Source of the DNA: Flavilitoribacter sp020436695
Lineage (GTDB): Bacteria > Bacteroidota > Bacteroidia > Chitinophagales > Saprospiraceae
Assembly (NCBI GenBank): GCA_041392665.1
Contig: JAWKLQ010000010.1
Span: forward strand, 212,583 to 276,582
Length of the DNA: 64,000 bases
Reading direction: 5' to 3'
The notes under the pieces were generated by a model, which saw only the letters and a list, made by a program, of their open reading frames with translations, did no database searches and had not been told where the DNA came from. Below, one piece after another: positions 51,138 through 59,891 of the stretch. Each line of letters begins with the position of its first letter. Positions within the stretch are counted from its first letter, which is position 1. A program made the position numbers and the translations under genes.

Positions 51138-51980
51138 ATGGCAAATAATATAAAAAGGAACAATGTAGGAAGGCCGTTGGTCAGAGAGAAGATCCATGAG
51201 ATCATTTTTGAAGCGGATACACCTATGGGGAAGTTATTCGATGTAGTACTTCTGGTGCTCATTGCCGCCAGTGTACTGGTCGTTATGTTGGAGAGTGTCA
51301 ACTACATTAACGCACGGTATGCCGATCTATTTTTCACACTGGAATGGATCTTTACGATAATTTTCACCATCGAATACCTGCTGCGCATCTATAGTGTCTA
51401 CCGTCCCCTGAAATACGTACTTAGTTTTTTCGGCATTATAGACTTGCTGGCTATTCTTCCCGCTTATCTGAGCTTTTTTGTGATTGCCGGTACGCATTCA
51501 CTGATGGTGATCCGGGCCTTTCGTCTGATCCGGATCTTTCGGATCTTTAAACTGGGGCACTTCCTGAGTGAAGGTAATGTCATACTGGATGCCCTGCGGG
51601 CCAGCCGGGTTAAGATCAGCGTATTTCTCACCTTCGTTTGTCTGTTGGTAGTCATTATCGGCTCCATGATGTATCTGATCGAAGGAGGAGAGGGATCTGG
51701 CTTTTCCAGTATCCCCCGCAGTATCTACTGGGCTATCGTTACCCTCACCACGGTAGGCTACGGAGATATCACTCCGGCAACGGAAGTAGGGCAGTTCCTT
51801 TCAGCCGTAGTGATGATACTGGGATACGCTATTATCGCCGTACCCACGGGAATCGTATCTGCTGAGATGGTGAAAGGAAGTCATTCACAGATCAGTACGC
51901 AGGCCTGTCGCTACTGTGGTGCTGAAGGGCACGACCACGATGCGGTATACTGCCGGATGTGCGGTGAACGTTTGAATTAA
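51138..51980 (+). CDS. Kv-type potassium channel with C-terminal zinc-ribbon
   Basis: 280 residues with six membrane helices. Helices S1-S4 include VVLLVLIAASVLVVMLESVN, an arginine-rich S4 (LMVIRAFRLIRIFRIFKLGH) typical of voltage sensors, and S5. The pore loop and selectivity filter read VTLTTVGYGDITPATEVG, followed by S6 (AVVMILGYAIIAVPTGIVSA). The short cytoplasmic tail ends with two Cys pairs in QACRYCGAEGHDHDAVYCRMCGERLN-type spacing (CxxC near residue 258, CxxC near 274), which looks like a zinc ribbon. It should be a voltage-gated K+ channel in the inner membrane. It is divergent from the LytTR regulator, with about 80 bases between. Confidence 0.9.
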   Translation: MANNIKRNNVGRPLVREKIHEIIFEADTPMGKLFDVVLLVLIAASVLVVMLESVNYINARYADLFFTLEWIFTIIFTIEYLLRIYSVYRPLKYVLSFFGIIDLLAILPAYLSFFVIAGTHSLMVIRAFRLIRIFRIFKLGHFLSEGNVILDALRASRVKISVFLTFVCLLVVIIGSMMYLIEGGEGSGFSSIPRSIYWAIVTLTTVGYGDITPATEVGQFLSAVVMILGYAIIAVPTGIVSAEMVKGSHSQISTQACRYCGAEGHDHDAVYCRMCGERLN

Positions 51981-52124
51981 TTTTAGTCGGCAGTCATGGA
52001 GGATATGTCGAACTACAATTTATGACACGGCGAAATGGCCGGGATCAAGCCTCTCTATCCTGAAATTTGAGCACTAATTTTGTTTTTTGCTATTGGCATG
52101 AAGACTATCGACTGACGACTTGTA

Positions 52125-52691
52125 TCAACCTGCCGCCTTATCCTTCTTCAGCCGGTGAGCGAACTGTTTCCTGAATTTGCTCACTTTCGGCGTGATCACA
52201 AAACTGCAATAAGGATTGCGATCGCCCACTTCTTCGTAATAGCCCTGATGGTAATCTTCCGCCGGATAGAAGGTCTCGAACGGACTGATCTCCGTGACAA
52301 TGGGATCATCCCAGATCTGTGTTGCAAAATTTGTCTTTTTCTCCTCTGCTACCAGTCGTTGCTCGTCATTGTGATAAAAGATCACCGAACGGTATTGGGT
52401 GCCCCGGTCGTTGCCCTGCCGATTGAGAGTGGTGGGATCATGAGTAGTAAAGAAAATCTCCAGGATCTCATCGTAGCTGATCTCCTGTGGATCAAAATGT
52501 ACCTGTATAACTTCAGCATGCCTGGTAGTGCCGGTGCAGACCGTTTTGTAATCGGCCGTTTCTTTTGTTCCGCCGGAATATCCGGATACCACCGAATCTA
52601 CTCCCTGAACCTGCTCAAATATAGCTTCTACGCACCAGAAGCAACCGCCTCCGAGTGTAGCTGTCTGCATATTACTCATGTGCTTTTCCAT
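52125..52691 (-). CDS. msrA: Peptide-methionine (S)-S-oxide reductase
   Basis: 188 residues. The catalytic motif GGGCFWCVEAIF is at residues 14-25. VSGYSGGTKETADYKTVCTG, HAEVIQVHFDPQEISYDEIL, FFTTHDPTTLNRQGNDRGTQ and the C-terminal EDYHQGYYEEVGDRNPYCSF are the usual MsrA blocks. It reduces methionine-S-sulfoxide in proteins using thioredoxin. There is no signal peptide, so it is cytoplasmic. The resolving Cys is probably the one in NPYCSF. A start four codons later (MSNMQTA) is also possible. No msrB is adjacent. Confidence 0.97.
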   Translation of the reverse strand: MEKHMSNMQTATLGGGCFWCVEAIFEQVQGVDSVVSGYSGGTKETADYKTVCTGTTRHAEVIQVHFDPQEISYDEILEIFFTTHDPTTLNRQGNDRGTQYRSVIFYHNDEQRLVAEEKKTNFATQIWDDPIVTEISPFETFYPAEDYHQGYYEEVGDRNPYCSFVITPKVSKFRKQFAHRLKKDKAAG

Positions 52692-52751
52692 TTTACTGCA
52701 TACTAAACACGTGGAAAAGGGAAAAGATCAAAATATGTAGTAAAATAAGGA

Positions 52752-53147
52752 TCAGAAAGGAAGGCCCAGATTTCTTAGTTTTTGCCGCCATCCTTTAGGT
52801 GCCGAACGTTCGATGACCAACGGCCGGATGTGAGCTTTGCCGTTTACCTTGATCCAGGCATTGTAGGTACCGGGGCTCAATTTGGGTAGCGGGATCTCTA
52901 CCGCTTCATTCGGTGACTCAAAGTCATAAGACTCTTCCAGCCGAACCCGGCCTTTTTCATCCAGTAAAAGAAAATCACAGCGAAATGATATGGAAGCTGC
53001 AATCGATGAAGGAATTGAACCTTTAAATGTAAGGCAAGCCATCCTGCCTTTATTTGATAGCTGGGGATTAAGCTTGTTGCTTATTATTTCGGAAGAAGGG
53101 ATCTTCCGTTCAGGAAGGAGATTAGACCACCCTTTCATGATGTTCAT
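52752..53147 (-). CDS. Hypothetical beta-rich protein
   Basis: 131 residues, no family recognised. There is no signal peptide or membrane segment. The central part looks like a small beta sandwich (CLTFKGSIPSSIAASISFRC, DFLLLDEKGRVRLEESYDFE, VEIPLPKLSPGTYNAWIKVN, GKAHIRPLVIE). The stretch LSPGTYNAWIKVNG resembles strand-turn patterns of Ig-like C-terminal modules. The tail is basic (KGWRQKLRNLGLPF). A TACATTTG -7 box lies 45 bases before the start. It may be a real gene because its frame, promoter and composition agree, but the function is unknown. It lies 60 bases upstream of msrA. Confidence 0.5.
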   Translation of the reverse strand: MNIMKGWSNLLPERKIPSSEIISNKLNPQLSNKGRMACLTFKGSIPSSIAASISFRCDFLLLDEKGRVRLEESYDFESPNEAVEIPLPKLSPGTYNAWIKVNGKAHIRPLVIERSAPKGWRQKLRNLGLPF

Positions 53148-53191
53148 GATTTATGTAATTCTCATAGAAATGGTTGTGCCTAATCAGAATG

Positions 53192-53199
53192 CAAATGTA
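53192..53199 (-). promoter_or_regulatory. Candidate -7 box (TACATTTG)
   Basis: On the minus strand TACATTTG fits TAnnTTTG, about 45 bases before the start of the hypothetical gene at 53147. Confidence 0.4.
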
Positions 53200-53293
53200 G
53201 AATAAATCCTTAATAATTTCATGAACATCATCTGAAAAAGTGATGATTGCTTACTCCCTGGAGATATAAAGTATGGATTAGAACATAAAAAAT

Positions 53294-53360
53294 TAGGTGT
53301 ACTACTTGACTGGTACACCTAGATGATGTAGATTTACTGTGTATTAGTTGAATAGTACAC
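53294..53360 (+). promoter_or_regulatory. Two GntR/YtrA-type operator palindromes over a candidate promoter
   Basis: TAGGTGTAC (53294-53302) and GTACACCTA (53313-53321) are exact inverses around 10 bases. A second, weaker copy is GTGTA-N11-GTACAC (53339-53360). Between them lie CTTG (53305-53308) and TAGATTTA (53329-53336) at 20-base spacing, close to the TTTG/TAnnTTTG promoter. The GntR regulator two genes downstream in the same operon is the likely binder, giving autoregulation. Confidence 0.65.
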
Positions 53361-53372
53361 TAAGCTACAGTA

Positions 53373-54221
53373 ATGATAAATGTTGATAATCTCTCTTTCA
53401 GTTACCCGAAGCGAACCGCTCTCTTTGATGGACTCTCCCTTCAACTACAATCGGGGAGTATCTATGGCCTGCTGGGGAAGAACGGCGCGGGAAAATCGTC
53501 TTTGTTACATATCCTGACCGGTTTGCTTTTCCCACAATCAGGCAACCTTAATGTAATGGGGTACCAGCCCCGGCAGCGGCATCCGGAACTTCTTTCGGAT
53601 TGCTTTTTCCTATCTGAGGATATTTTTTTGCCCAACTTGACGGTCCAGTCTTATCGGAAGTTATATGCTCCTTTCTATCCTGGATTTGATCATGATCTGT
53701 TCCAGCAACTCATCCGGGAATTTGACCTGGATATTTGCAGTAAGTTGCCGGGGCTGTCACTTGGTCAAAAGAAAAAAGTGTTGTTGGCGTTCGGTTTGGC
53801 AACCAATGCCCGGGTGTTGCTACTGGATGAGCCTACCAATGGCCTGGATATTCCCTCCAAAAAGCAATTCCGCTCCGTTCTTGCCCGACACATGCACGAT
53901 AACCGGATCATTATTCTGTCCACGCATCAGATTCGCGATCTGCAAAGCCTGATCGATACCATCATTATTCTGGATAAAGGACAGATCGTATTCCATGAAA
54001 GCCTGCTGGATATTACCGATCGCTTACAATTCAGCATTAGTCATCGCGAACCGGGTGATCCTTTGGTACTGTACTATGAGCGCGTGCCGGGGGGCTATTA
54101 TTGTATCCGGCATAAAGGGCTGCAAGAATCCCTGGAGGTAGATGTAGAGATCCTCTTTAATGCCATTATCAGCGATCCATCCGCTTTTTCTCACCTTTTT
54201 AATTTACCAACGTATGAATAG
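53373..54221 (+). CDS. ABC transporter ATP-binding protein (YtrB-like)
   Basis: 282 residues. Walker A is LLGKNGAGKSSLLHIL (near residue 35), the signature region is LPGLSLGQKKKVLLAFGLAT, and Walker B is VLLLDEPTNGLDIPSKKQF, followed by ILSTHQIRDLQSLID. The signature reads LSLGQKKK rather than LSGGQ, a common variation in this subgroup. With the permease gene that overlaps it by 8 bases and the YtrA-type GntR regulator next, it matches ytr-like operons that respond to envelope stress in Firmicutes and Bacteroidota. The substrate is unknown. Confidence 0.92.
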   Translation: MINVDNLSFSYPKRTALFDGLSLQLQSGSIYGLLGKNGAGKSSLLHILTGLLFPQSGNLNVMGYQPRQRHPELLSDCFFLSEDIFLPNLTVQSYRKLYAPFYPGFDHDLFQQLIREFDLDICSKLPGLSLGQKKKVLLAFGLATNARVLLLDEPTNGLDIPSKKQFRSVLARHMHDNRIIILSTHQIRDLQSLIDTIIILDKGQIVFHESLLDITDRLQFSISHREPGDPLVLYYERVPGGYYCIRHKGLQESLEVDVEILFNAIISDPSAFSHLFNLPTYE

Positions 54222-55044
54222 TAGCGTATTTAATGTTTTGCGGATCAGGCTGCTGCTGTGGAGTGATCTTAGACTACACTGGCGGCGTAATGTGATCATG
54301 CTGGCAGGGCTGCTTGTATTTTCGTCACTCTGTTACTATGTGTTGGTTTTTGATAGCAGCATGGCTGCCAATAATATGCCCTATCTGCAAGGGCAATGGG
54401 TGGTATATGCTAAATTTCATGTCTATTTTTTTCCGGTAGTTCTGCTTGCCGGTGGATTTATTTTCACCAGTATCTCTTTTGGCGAACTCAATAGTTCCAA
54501 CTCCCGCTCGTTCTATCTTAGCCTTCCGGCAACCGCTTTGGAAAAAGTGACCGGAAAGTGGTTGTTAACCGCACTCTTATTTCCATTAAGCTGGCTGTTG
54601 CTCTATCAGATCTTTGCCTGGATTACCTATAATTCCTTCCAGATACAGGGATATAAAATGGTGAAGTTGTCACTAATCGATCCCTGGCTCTGGCTCTGGA
54701 TCGGGATCTACATCCTTACCCAGACCATTTTTTTCCTGGGCGCAGTGACCATGCCGAAGTATTCTCTCATCAAGACCGGACTGGTATTAGGGGCAGGCAT
54801 ATTACTACTTATGGGGATATATGACCTTATTATGGATCATTTGATCCCTCTTTTTTCGGAAGAAGCTAAAAGAATGGCAACTTTCGAGAGCCATTCTTTC
54901 AGTGGAACATCCTTTCGTTTTGGAGAGCATCAGGCTGCAATGATTGATCATTTGCCGGCGCTTTTTATTGCAGGCTTCGGCCTGTTCATTGCTCCTTTCC
55001 TACTGTACATTAGCTTATTGAAGCTTAAAGAAAAAGAGGTCTAA
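54214..55044 (+). CDS. ABC transporter permease
   Basis: 276 residues from ATG 54214 (MNSSVFNVLRIRLLLWSDLR). That start overlaps the end of the ATPase gene by 8 bases; the 54160 start lies inside the ATPase frame. About six membrane helices are visible: NVIMLAGLLVFSSLCYYVLV, FYFFPVVLLAGGFIF-like segment, LLTALLFPLSWLLLYQIFAW, WLWLWIGIYILTQTIFFLGA, GLVLGAGILLLMGIYDLIM and ALFIAGFGLFIAPFLLYISL. The stretch SNSRSFYLSLPATALEKVTG is typical of these ABC-2-like permeases. It forms a transporter with the upstream ATPase. Its TAA overlaps the next ATG by one base. Confidence 0.87.
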   Translation: MNSSVFNVLRIRLLLWSDLRLHWRRNVIMLAGLLVFSSLCYYVLVFDSSMAANNMPYLQGQWVVYAKFHVYFFPVVLLAGGFIFTSISFGELNSSNSRSFYLSLPATALEKVTGKWLLTALLFPLSWLLLYQIFAWITYNSFQIQGYKMVKLSLIDPWLWLWIGIYILTQTIFFLGAVTMPKYSLIKTGLVLGAGILLLMGIYDLIMDHLIPLFSEEAKRMATFESHSFSGTSFRFGEHQAAMIDHLPALFIAGFGLFIAPFLLYISLLKLKEKEV

Positions 55045-55415
55045 TGGAATTTAAACCGCAAAAACCGATCTACCGGCAGATCGCAGACTACATCCTCGAG
55101 CACATCATTTCCGGTGAGTTGAAGGCGGGTGACCGACTGCAATCAGTGCGTGATATGGCCGCCGAAGTGGAGGTCAACCCAAATACAGTGGTCCGAACTT
55201 TCAATTTTCTCAGCGAAGAAGGGATTATCTACAATCAGCGCGGTATTGGATATTTCATTGCTGAAAACGCACCGGAAAAGGCGTACAACTTTCAGAAGAA
55301 GATCTTCATTCAGGAAGAACTACCCGAACTGTTCAGAAACATGGATCTGCTGCGCATCGATTTTAATGAATTACAAGAACTGCATCAAAAGCTTTTTCTG
55401 CATGAAAACAAGTAA
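55044..55415 (+). CDS. GntR family regulator, YtrA subfamily
   Basis: 123 residues. The winged helix is at residues 5-75: KPIYRQIADYILEHIISGEL, KAGDRLQSVRDMAAEVEVNP, NTVVRTFNFLSEEGIIYNQR, GIGYFI. The C-terminal part is a short helical dimerisation tail (about 48 residues), which is the YtrA pattern and lacks a ligand domain. It probably represses its own operon through the two palindromes at 53294-53360. Unusually, it is the third gene rather than the first of the operon. Start and stop overlap with both neighbours (1 base upstream, 14 bases downstream). Confidence 0.93.
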   Translation: MEFKPQKPIYRQIADYILEHIISGELKAGDRLQSVRDMAAEVEVNPNTVVRTFNFLSEEGIIYNQRGIGYFIAENAPEKAYNFQKKIFIQEELPELFRNMDLLRIDFNELQELHQKLFLHENK

Positions 55416-56289
55416 CCGATTGCTATTACTCTTTCTCGGCCTGGTCGTTTTCCTGATCGTGCTCACTGCGTTTGTCTTTCGTCCGTATCCGGCCTATTTG
55501 AAATGGCCCGTTGATCATCAATACATCATGGGAGAAGGCCGGATCGTGGCGGATACGCAATTGATTGATTATCATTACGTTTGGACGGACTTTCAGGATG
55601 TTTCCCTCGATCCGTCAGTTGCCGGAAGAGTAGAGGTACGGGGATATGAGAATGCCATGAGTGCGATTAGTGTGGAAGTTCGGAACGACACTCTTTTCAT
55701 TAGTCAGGGCATTGGTAGCGATCCTTATTCCAGGTTTAGTTACGATATCGAAAAGCGCCCCATACAGGTAATCGCCGGCAGCAGCAGTCTGCTCGGTATG
55801 GAAGCGGTAGGGTGGGGGGCGTTCTCCGTCAACGCATCCCGTTTTGCGTTAGACGAGCAAGAAACTATTGATAAGCCGAATACATCAACCGACAAAATAC
55901 TGCGTAATAAAAATCTCAACATTACACTTACCAGTGGAGGGCAAGTGACTTTACCTGTAGATAACCAGGTAATAAATGTAACAATTTCCGGAGCTCGTCA
56001 TCTCTTTATCCCACCTACTCTGGATCTATCCGGACATTGCAATCTCCTGCGGATCGATCATCGGGAGACTTATGCTGATGTAAAGGCATTTTCTCTTGAT
56101 GCGGATAGTGTGCAGATCAGTAGTGAAACACCATTTTCCAGTGACGCGGGGATATTTCGGGTTTCAGCGGAAAAATGCTTAAATGCCACAATTAGCGGTG
56201 CATCGGATATACTGTATCTGGGGCAACCCCGGATCGAGAAAAAAGAGCACTCCAGCGGACGAGTGGTCGATGCCAACCGGTATCGCTGA
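55402..56289 (+). CDS. GIN-domain (DUF2807-like) membrane-anchored protein
   Basis: 295 residues from ATG 55402 (MKTSNRLLLLFLGLVVFLIV), a single N-terminal membrane anchor. The long frame from 55129 is an out-of-frame shadow of the GntR gene. After a poorly conserved region, the C-terminal 100 residues read as a beta-helix-like GIN domain: NVTISGARHLFIPPTLDLSG, VKAFSLDADSVQISSETPFS, and the ending NATISGASDILYLGQPRIEK. The ISGA-x-(D/H) repeats are the typical marks of this domain. It faces the periplasm. Placed last in the ABC/GntR operon, it could be a sensor or substrate of the transporter, which is inference. Confidence 0.75.
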   Translation: MKTSNRLLLLFLGLVVFLIVLTAFVFRPYPAYLKWPVDHQYIMGEGRIVADTQLIDYHYVWTDFQDVSLDPSVAGRVEVRGYENAMSAISVEVRNDTLFISQGIGSDPYSRFSYDIEKRPIQVIAGSSSLLGMEAVGWGAFSVNASRFALDEQETIDKPNTSTDKILRNKNLNITLTSGGQVTLPVDNQVINVTISGARHLFIPPTLDLSGHCNLLRIDHRETYADVKAFSLDADSVQISSETPFSSDAGIFRVSAEKCLNATISGASDILYLGQPRIEKKEHSSGRVVDANRYR

Positions 56290-56512
56290 AATCATTTCCT
56301 TATTGATTGACTGCGCCTGTTTTTGATCCATATTTATACTCTAAGTATCTGAAAGTCAGTATGTAGGTAGCCTTACTTCTGTCCTGTGATTTAATGTCGT
56401 ATTTAGATGACAGACAAACTATCGGACATCGAATCGCTCGTAGTAAAATACGTTCGTTCCATACTGTATAACGGTATTTTTATACTTCCTTAAAACGAAA
56501 AATTCCAAAATT

Positions 56513-58024
56513 ATGAAATCGAGAATGCTCTTTCTGTTTACTATTATTTTTTGCCTGATCGACCAGACTTCATTAACTGCTCTGGATCTGAACGGACGGA
56601 TCTTGAATTTTCCAGGAAAAAGTATCCAGCTAAAATCATTATTCGGAGGGTATCTCCTCTACGAAAGTCAATGGAAAATTATCGTAAGTAAGACTGGGGA
56701 ATTTCACCAGGAACTCGTACTTCCCGGTGCAAGATTTGCCATACTGGTGGTGGGTGAGGAAGAGATCGGATTATTCTTATCTCCAGATAATTCAACGATA
56801 AGCCTGGAACTCGACTATCAGAAACCGGATCAGCTGAAGTTTACCGGAAAAAGTGCTGAAGCGGCCACATTTATGTATGCCTGGATGCGGAAGAGATTTT
56901 ACCAAGAATATGGCTCATTGGATATTGAAAAGAAAGAACAACCTAAAGCCCTCTATGCATACTGTGATCAGCAGCGTTTAGAGGCAATGGAGAAGTTGGC
57001 TTCGATCAGCGAGCAAATGACGGAAAGAGATTATGCGCTTTGGAAAAGGGAGATCGATGATTACTATCAGGCATTAAAGGTCTATGCCGGACTGGAGGCG
57101 GATTACTCCGGACAAAATGGGCGATCAGACTGGATGCAAAATAATGAACAAATCCTTTTGGAAAGCCACTGCGATCACCAGTTTGATTATGTACCTTCCT
57201 ATAATTATTTGCTGGGCCTATCGGAGAGTTACCGGGAAAAAACAATGTATCAGGATATGATGGTAGGAGACACGGTCAGATGGTTAGCGGCATTTGAAGT
57301 GCCTAATACCAACGAAATGATACACGCATTCGGACAAGACAGCTACAATAGACCTCTATATGAGTTAGGGAAGGATTGGATGTGTAAGGATGGTTTTACC
57401 AAAGCTCTGGCTAACAGGATACTGAGATCAATTAGGGGAGGGGACTACGAAAATCTTTATTGGCTGTATAAGCAATTTATCGCCCTTGATCCTGCTGTTC
57501 ACTTGCAGGAAACTTTAGCACCCTATGCAAAGGATCTCCAAACCTTAGAAGCAGAAAAGAACGTAGAAAAAGAAGGGATCAATTTTTATCCCCGGGAAGC
57601 ATTTGAAAACGGAGTGCTATCGATCATTCAACAAGATCGCTTCAGAGGTAACGTCCTTTTGGTGGATCTCTGGGGAACCTGGTGCGGCCCCTGCCGAGAG
57701 GAGTTTCCCTATCTGAAAACACTAAAAGAGCAATTAGCTGGTGAAGACGTAGTTTATCTGTATCTCGCTGCAGAAAAATTGAGAGATCCGGAACCTCACT
57801 GGCGGGAAACAGTAAATTATTTCGATCTGAAAGGTGATCACTATCTGGTTACCAAAGAATTACTTGGGCAATTCAAACAGGATATCAACCAACTGCTTCC
57901 GGGGGCTTATCCAACCTATATGATCTTTGATCGAAAAGGAAAAGTGGCCCAGGCTCCGGCAGCCTATCCAAGCGATGGGGATAAACTTCTACGGCAGCTC
58001 ATGGTAGTCTTGAAAGCAAAATAA
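56513..58024 (+). CDS. TlpA-like thioredoxin-fold protein, secreted
   Basis: 503 residues with a signal peptide (MKSRMLFLFTIIFCLIDQTS). The N-terminal part (residues 25-110) resembles a DUF4369-like beta domain, followed by a long helical middle. The C-terminal thioredoxin domain begins near FRGNVLLVDLWGTWCGPCRE with the redox motif WCGPC, then FPYLKTLKEQLAGEDVVYLY and LPGAYPTYMIFDRKGKVAQA with the cis-Pro in AYPTY. It is likely a periplasmic thiol-disulfide reductase. A near-consensus TATTTTTA box at 56475 lies 30 bases before the start. A strong two-way terminator follows the gene. Confidence 0.88.
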   Translation: MKSRMLFLFTIIFCLIDQTSLTALDLNGRILNFPGKSIQLKSLFGGYLLYESQWKIIVSKTGEFHQELVLPGARFAILVVGEEEIGLFLSPDNSTISLELDYQKPDQLKFTGKSAEAATFMYAWMRKRFYQEYGSLDIEKKEQPKALYAYCDQQRLEAMEKLASISEQMTERDYALWKREIDDYYQALKVYAGLEADYSGQNGRSDWMQNNEQILLESHCDHQFDYVPSYNYLLGLSESYREKTMYQDMMVGDTVRWLAAFEVPNTNEMIHAFGQDSYNRPLYELGKDWMCKDGFTKALANRILRSIRGGDYENLYWLYKQFIALDPAVHLQETLAPYAKDLQTLEAEKNVEKEGINFYPREAFENGVLSIIQQDRFRGNVLLVDLWGTWCGPCREEFPYLKTLKEQLAGEDVVYLYLAAEKLRDPEPHWRETVNYFDLKGDHYLVTKELLGQFKQDINQLLPGAYPTYMIFDRKGKVAQAPAAYPSDGDKLLRQLMVVLKAK

Positions 58025-58068
58025 CACAACTTTTGAGCAACATCCGCTTTGCTTTGGGCAAAGCATCA

Positions 58069-58112
58069 AAAAAAGATCCCCCTTCCACACTCGCAGAAGG
58101 GGGATCTTTTTT
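58069..58112. terminator. Perfect 17-bp two-way terminator
   Basis: AAAAAAGATCCCCCTTC (58069-58085) and GAAGGGGGATCTTTTTT (58096-58112) are exact inverses around a 10-base loop. Both strands end in a run of six T. It separates the convergent thioredoxin and secDF genes. Confidence 0.95.
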
Positions 58113-58153
58113 ATGTATATCAATCAGCTGAAAATCAGCATATTGATCATTAA

Positions 58154-59884
58154 TTACTTAGCGGTAGAAGTGGCCCGGGTAAAGCTACCCTTCTTGCCGC
58201 CGCCAGTGGTCTTTTTCTCTTTCACCTCCAGTTCACCGGTAAGGTCTGCCATGATCGGCGTAGCGATGAAGATGGAAGAATAAGTACCCACAATGATACC
58301 CATCATGATCGCAAAGGCAAAACCTTTGATACTGCTACCACCGAAGACGAACAATACCGTAATGGTAAACAGCGTAGTCAATGAGGTGATCACCGTACGG
58401 CTGACAGTACTATTGATAGCCGCATTGATAGTCTCCAGCTTCGACTGCTTGGTGTAGTTGTTCAGGTACTCCCGGATACGGTCGAATACGATCACCGTAT
58501 CGTTGATGGAGTAACCGATCACCGTCAGGATAGCAGCGATGAAGGCCTGGTCGATCTCCATGGAGAACGGCAGTATACCGTGGAACATGGCGAAAATTCC
58601 CAGAACGATCAATGAGTCATGGAACAGAGCCGCAACGGCACCCAAACTGTATTGCCACTTGCTGAATCGCAGGAAGATATACAGGAAGATCACCAGCAGG
58701 GCCAGAATACCGGCGTAGAACGCTCTGCGCTTGATATCATCGGCAATGGTCGGGCCTACCTCGCTGGAAGCGGTGATGTGGGTACCTGAACCATCCGTAT
58801 CCTTAAAGTTGACCAGAGACAATTCATCGGAAGTAATACTGTTGATACCGGCATACAATTGCTCCATTACCTTTTCCTCCGGCTCCACTCCATCCACTTT
58901 TTCTTCCACGCCGATGAGGTAATCGGTCACAATATTAAACGTGTTGTAGGTATCAACCGCTTTTACCGTAGGCTGGTGACCATCAAACACATCAGTGAGG
59001 GTCGTACGGATCTGCTCGGCGTCAACCTGCTGGTCGGAACCAAAGGTTACGTTGTAGGAATAACCACCTTTGAAGTCTACACCCAGGTCAAACTTACGGG
59101 TAAACATAGCGATCAGACCCAAGACGATCATCGTACCGCTCAGGATATAAGCGATCCGGCGTCTACCCATCCAGTCTATCTTCATGTTGGCGAACGCATT
59201 CTCAGTGGGTTTGGTCCAGAATGACAGGCTACGTCCGTTTTTGGTCCAGCTGTCAATCAACAAACGGCCGACCAATACGGCTGTAAACAGTGAGGACAAT
59301 ACACCAATGATCAATACGACTGCGAAGCCCTTGATGGGGCCCATACCGAAGTAGGCCAGTACCATAGCAACCAGAATCGTCGTTACGTTGGCATCGATGA
59401 TGGCGGAGTAGGAGTTCTTGAAACCATCTCCGATGGCCATCATCAGCGACTTGCCTTCTCGCAATTCCTCCCGGATACGTTCGAAGATGATCACGTTGGC
59501 GTCCACGGCCATACCAATGGTCAGGATCACACCGGCTACACCTGGCAGGGTCAGAACCGTACCGATAGATGCCAGTGCACCGAATACGAAGAAGAGGTTC
59601 AGTACCAGCGCGATGATGGCTACGACACCACCTCCTCCGTAGTATACGATCATGAAGGCCAGCAGCAGGGCCATACCCACTACCATAGCCGTAATACTCT
59701 TGTTGATGTTCTCCTGACCAAGCGACGGACCTACCAGACTCTGCTGAACGATACGCGTTTTGGCCGGCAGACGACCTACCTGCAGAATGTTTGCCAGGTC
59801 ATTGGCCTCCTGAATGGAGAAGTCGCCGGTAATCTGAGAATCACCCGCTTGAATAGGATTGATAACGCGGGGAGCAGATACCAC
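58154..59884 (-). CDS. secDF: Protein translocase SecDF, C-terminal part (end of SecD and SecF)
   Basis: This open frame, 576 residues from a GTG at 59884, is not a separate gene but the rest of SecDF. It begins with the end of the SecD periplasmic domain (SAPRVINPIQAGDSQITGDF), then the SecD helices with IIFERIREELREGKSLMMAI (the conserved D-x-x-I-I-x-x-E region) and ANMKIDWMGRRRIAYILSGT, where SecF begins. The SecF part has FDLGVDFKGGYSYNVTFGSD and VIVFDRIREYLNNYTKQSKL. The C-terminus is basic. SecDF uses the proton gradient to pull secreted proteins across the inner membrane. Twelve helices in all are expected. See the frame break at about 59898-59913. Confidence 0.93.
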   Translation of the reverse strand: MVSAPRVINPIQAGDSQITGDFSIQEANDLANILQVGRLPAKTRIVQQSLVGPSLGQENINKSITAMVVGMALLLAFMIVYYGGGGVVAIIALVLNLFFVFGALASIGTVLTLPGVAGVILTIGMAVDANVIIFERIREELREGKSLMMAIGDGFKNSYSAIIDANVTTILVAMVLAYFGMGPIKGFAVVLIIGVLSSLFTAVLVGRLLIDSWTKNGRSLSFWTKPTENAFANMKIDWMGRRRIAYILSGTMIVLGLIAMFTRKFDLGVDFKGGYSYNVTFGSDQQVDAEQIRTTLTDVFDGHQPTVKAVDTYNTFNIVTDYLIGVEEKVDGVEPEEKVMEQLYAGINSITSDELSLVNFKDTDGSGTHITASSEVGPTIADDIKRRAFYAGILALLVIFLYIFLRFSKWQYSLGAVAALFHDSLIVLGIFAMFHGILPFSMEIDQAFIAAILTVIGYSINDTVIVFDRIREYLNNYTKQSKLETINAAINSTVSRTVITSLTTLFTITVLFVFGGSSIKGFAFAIMMGIIVGTYSSIFIATPIMADLTGELEVKEKKTTGGGKKGSFTRATSTAK

Positions 59885-59891
59885 CTGGTCA

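Noticed and set aside
55129..55401. Upstream extension of the GIN-domain protein
   Set aside because: It overlaps the GntR gene in another frame; the membrane-anchor start at ATG 55402 is natural.
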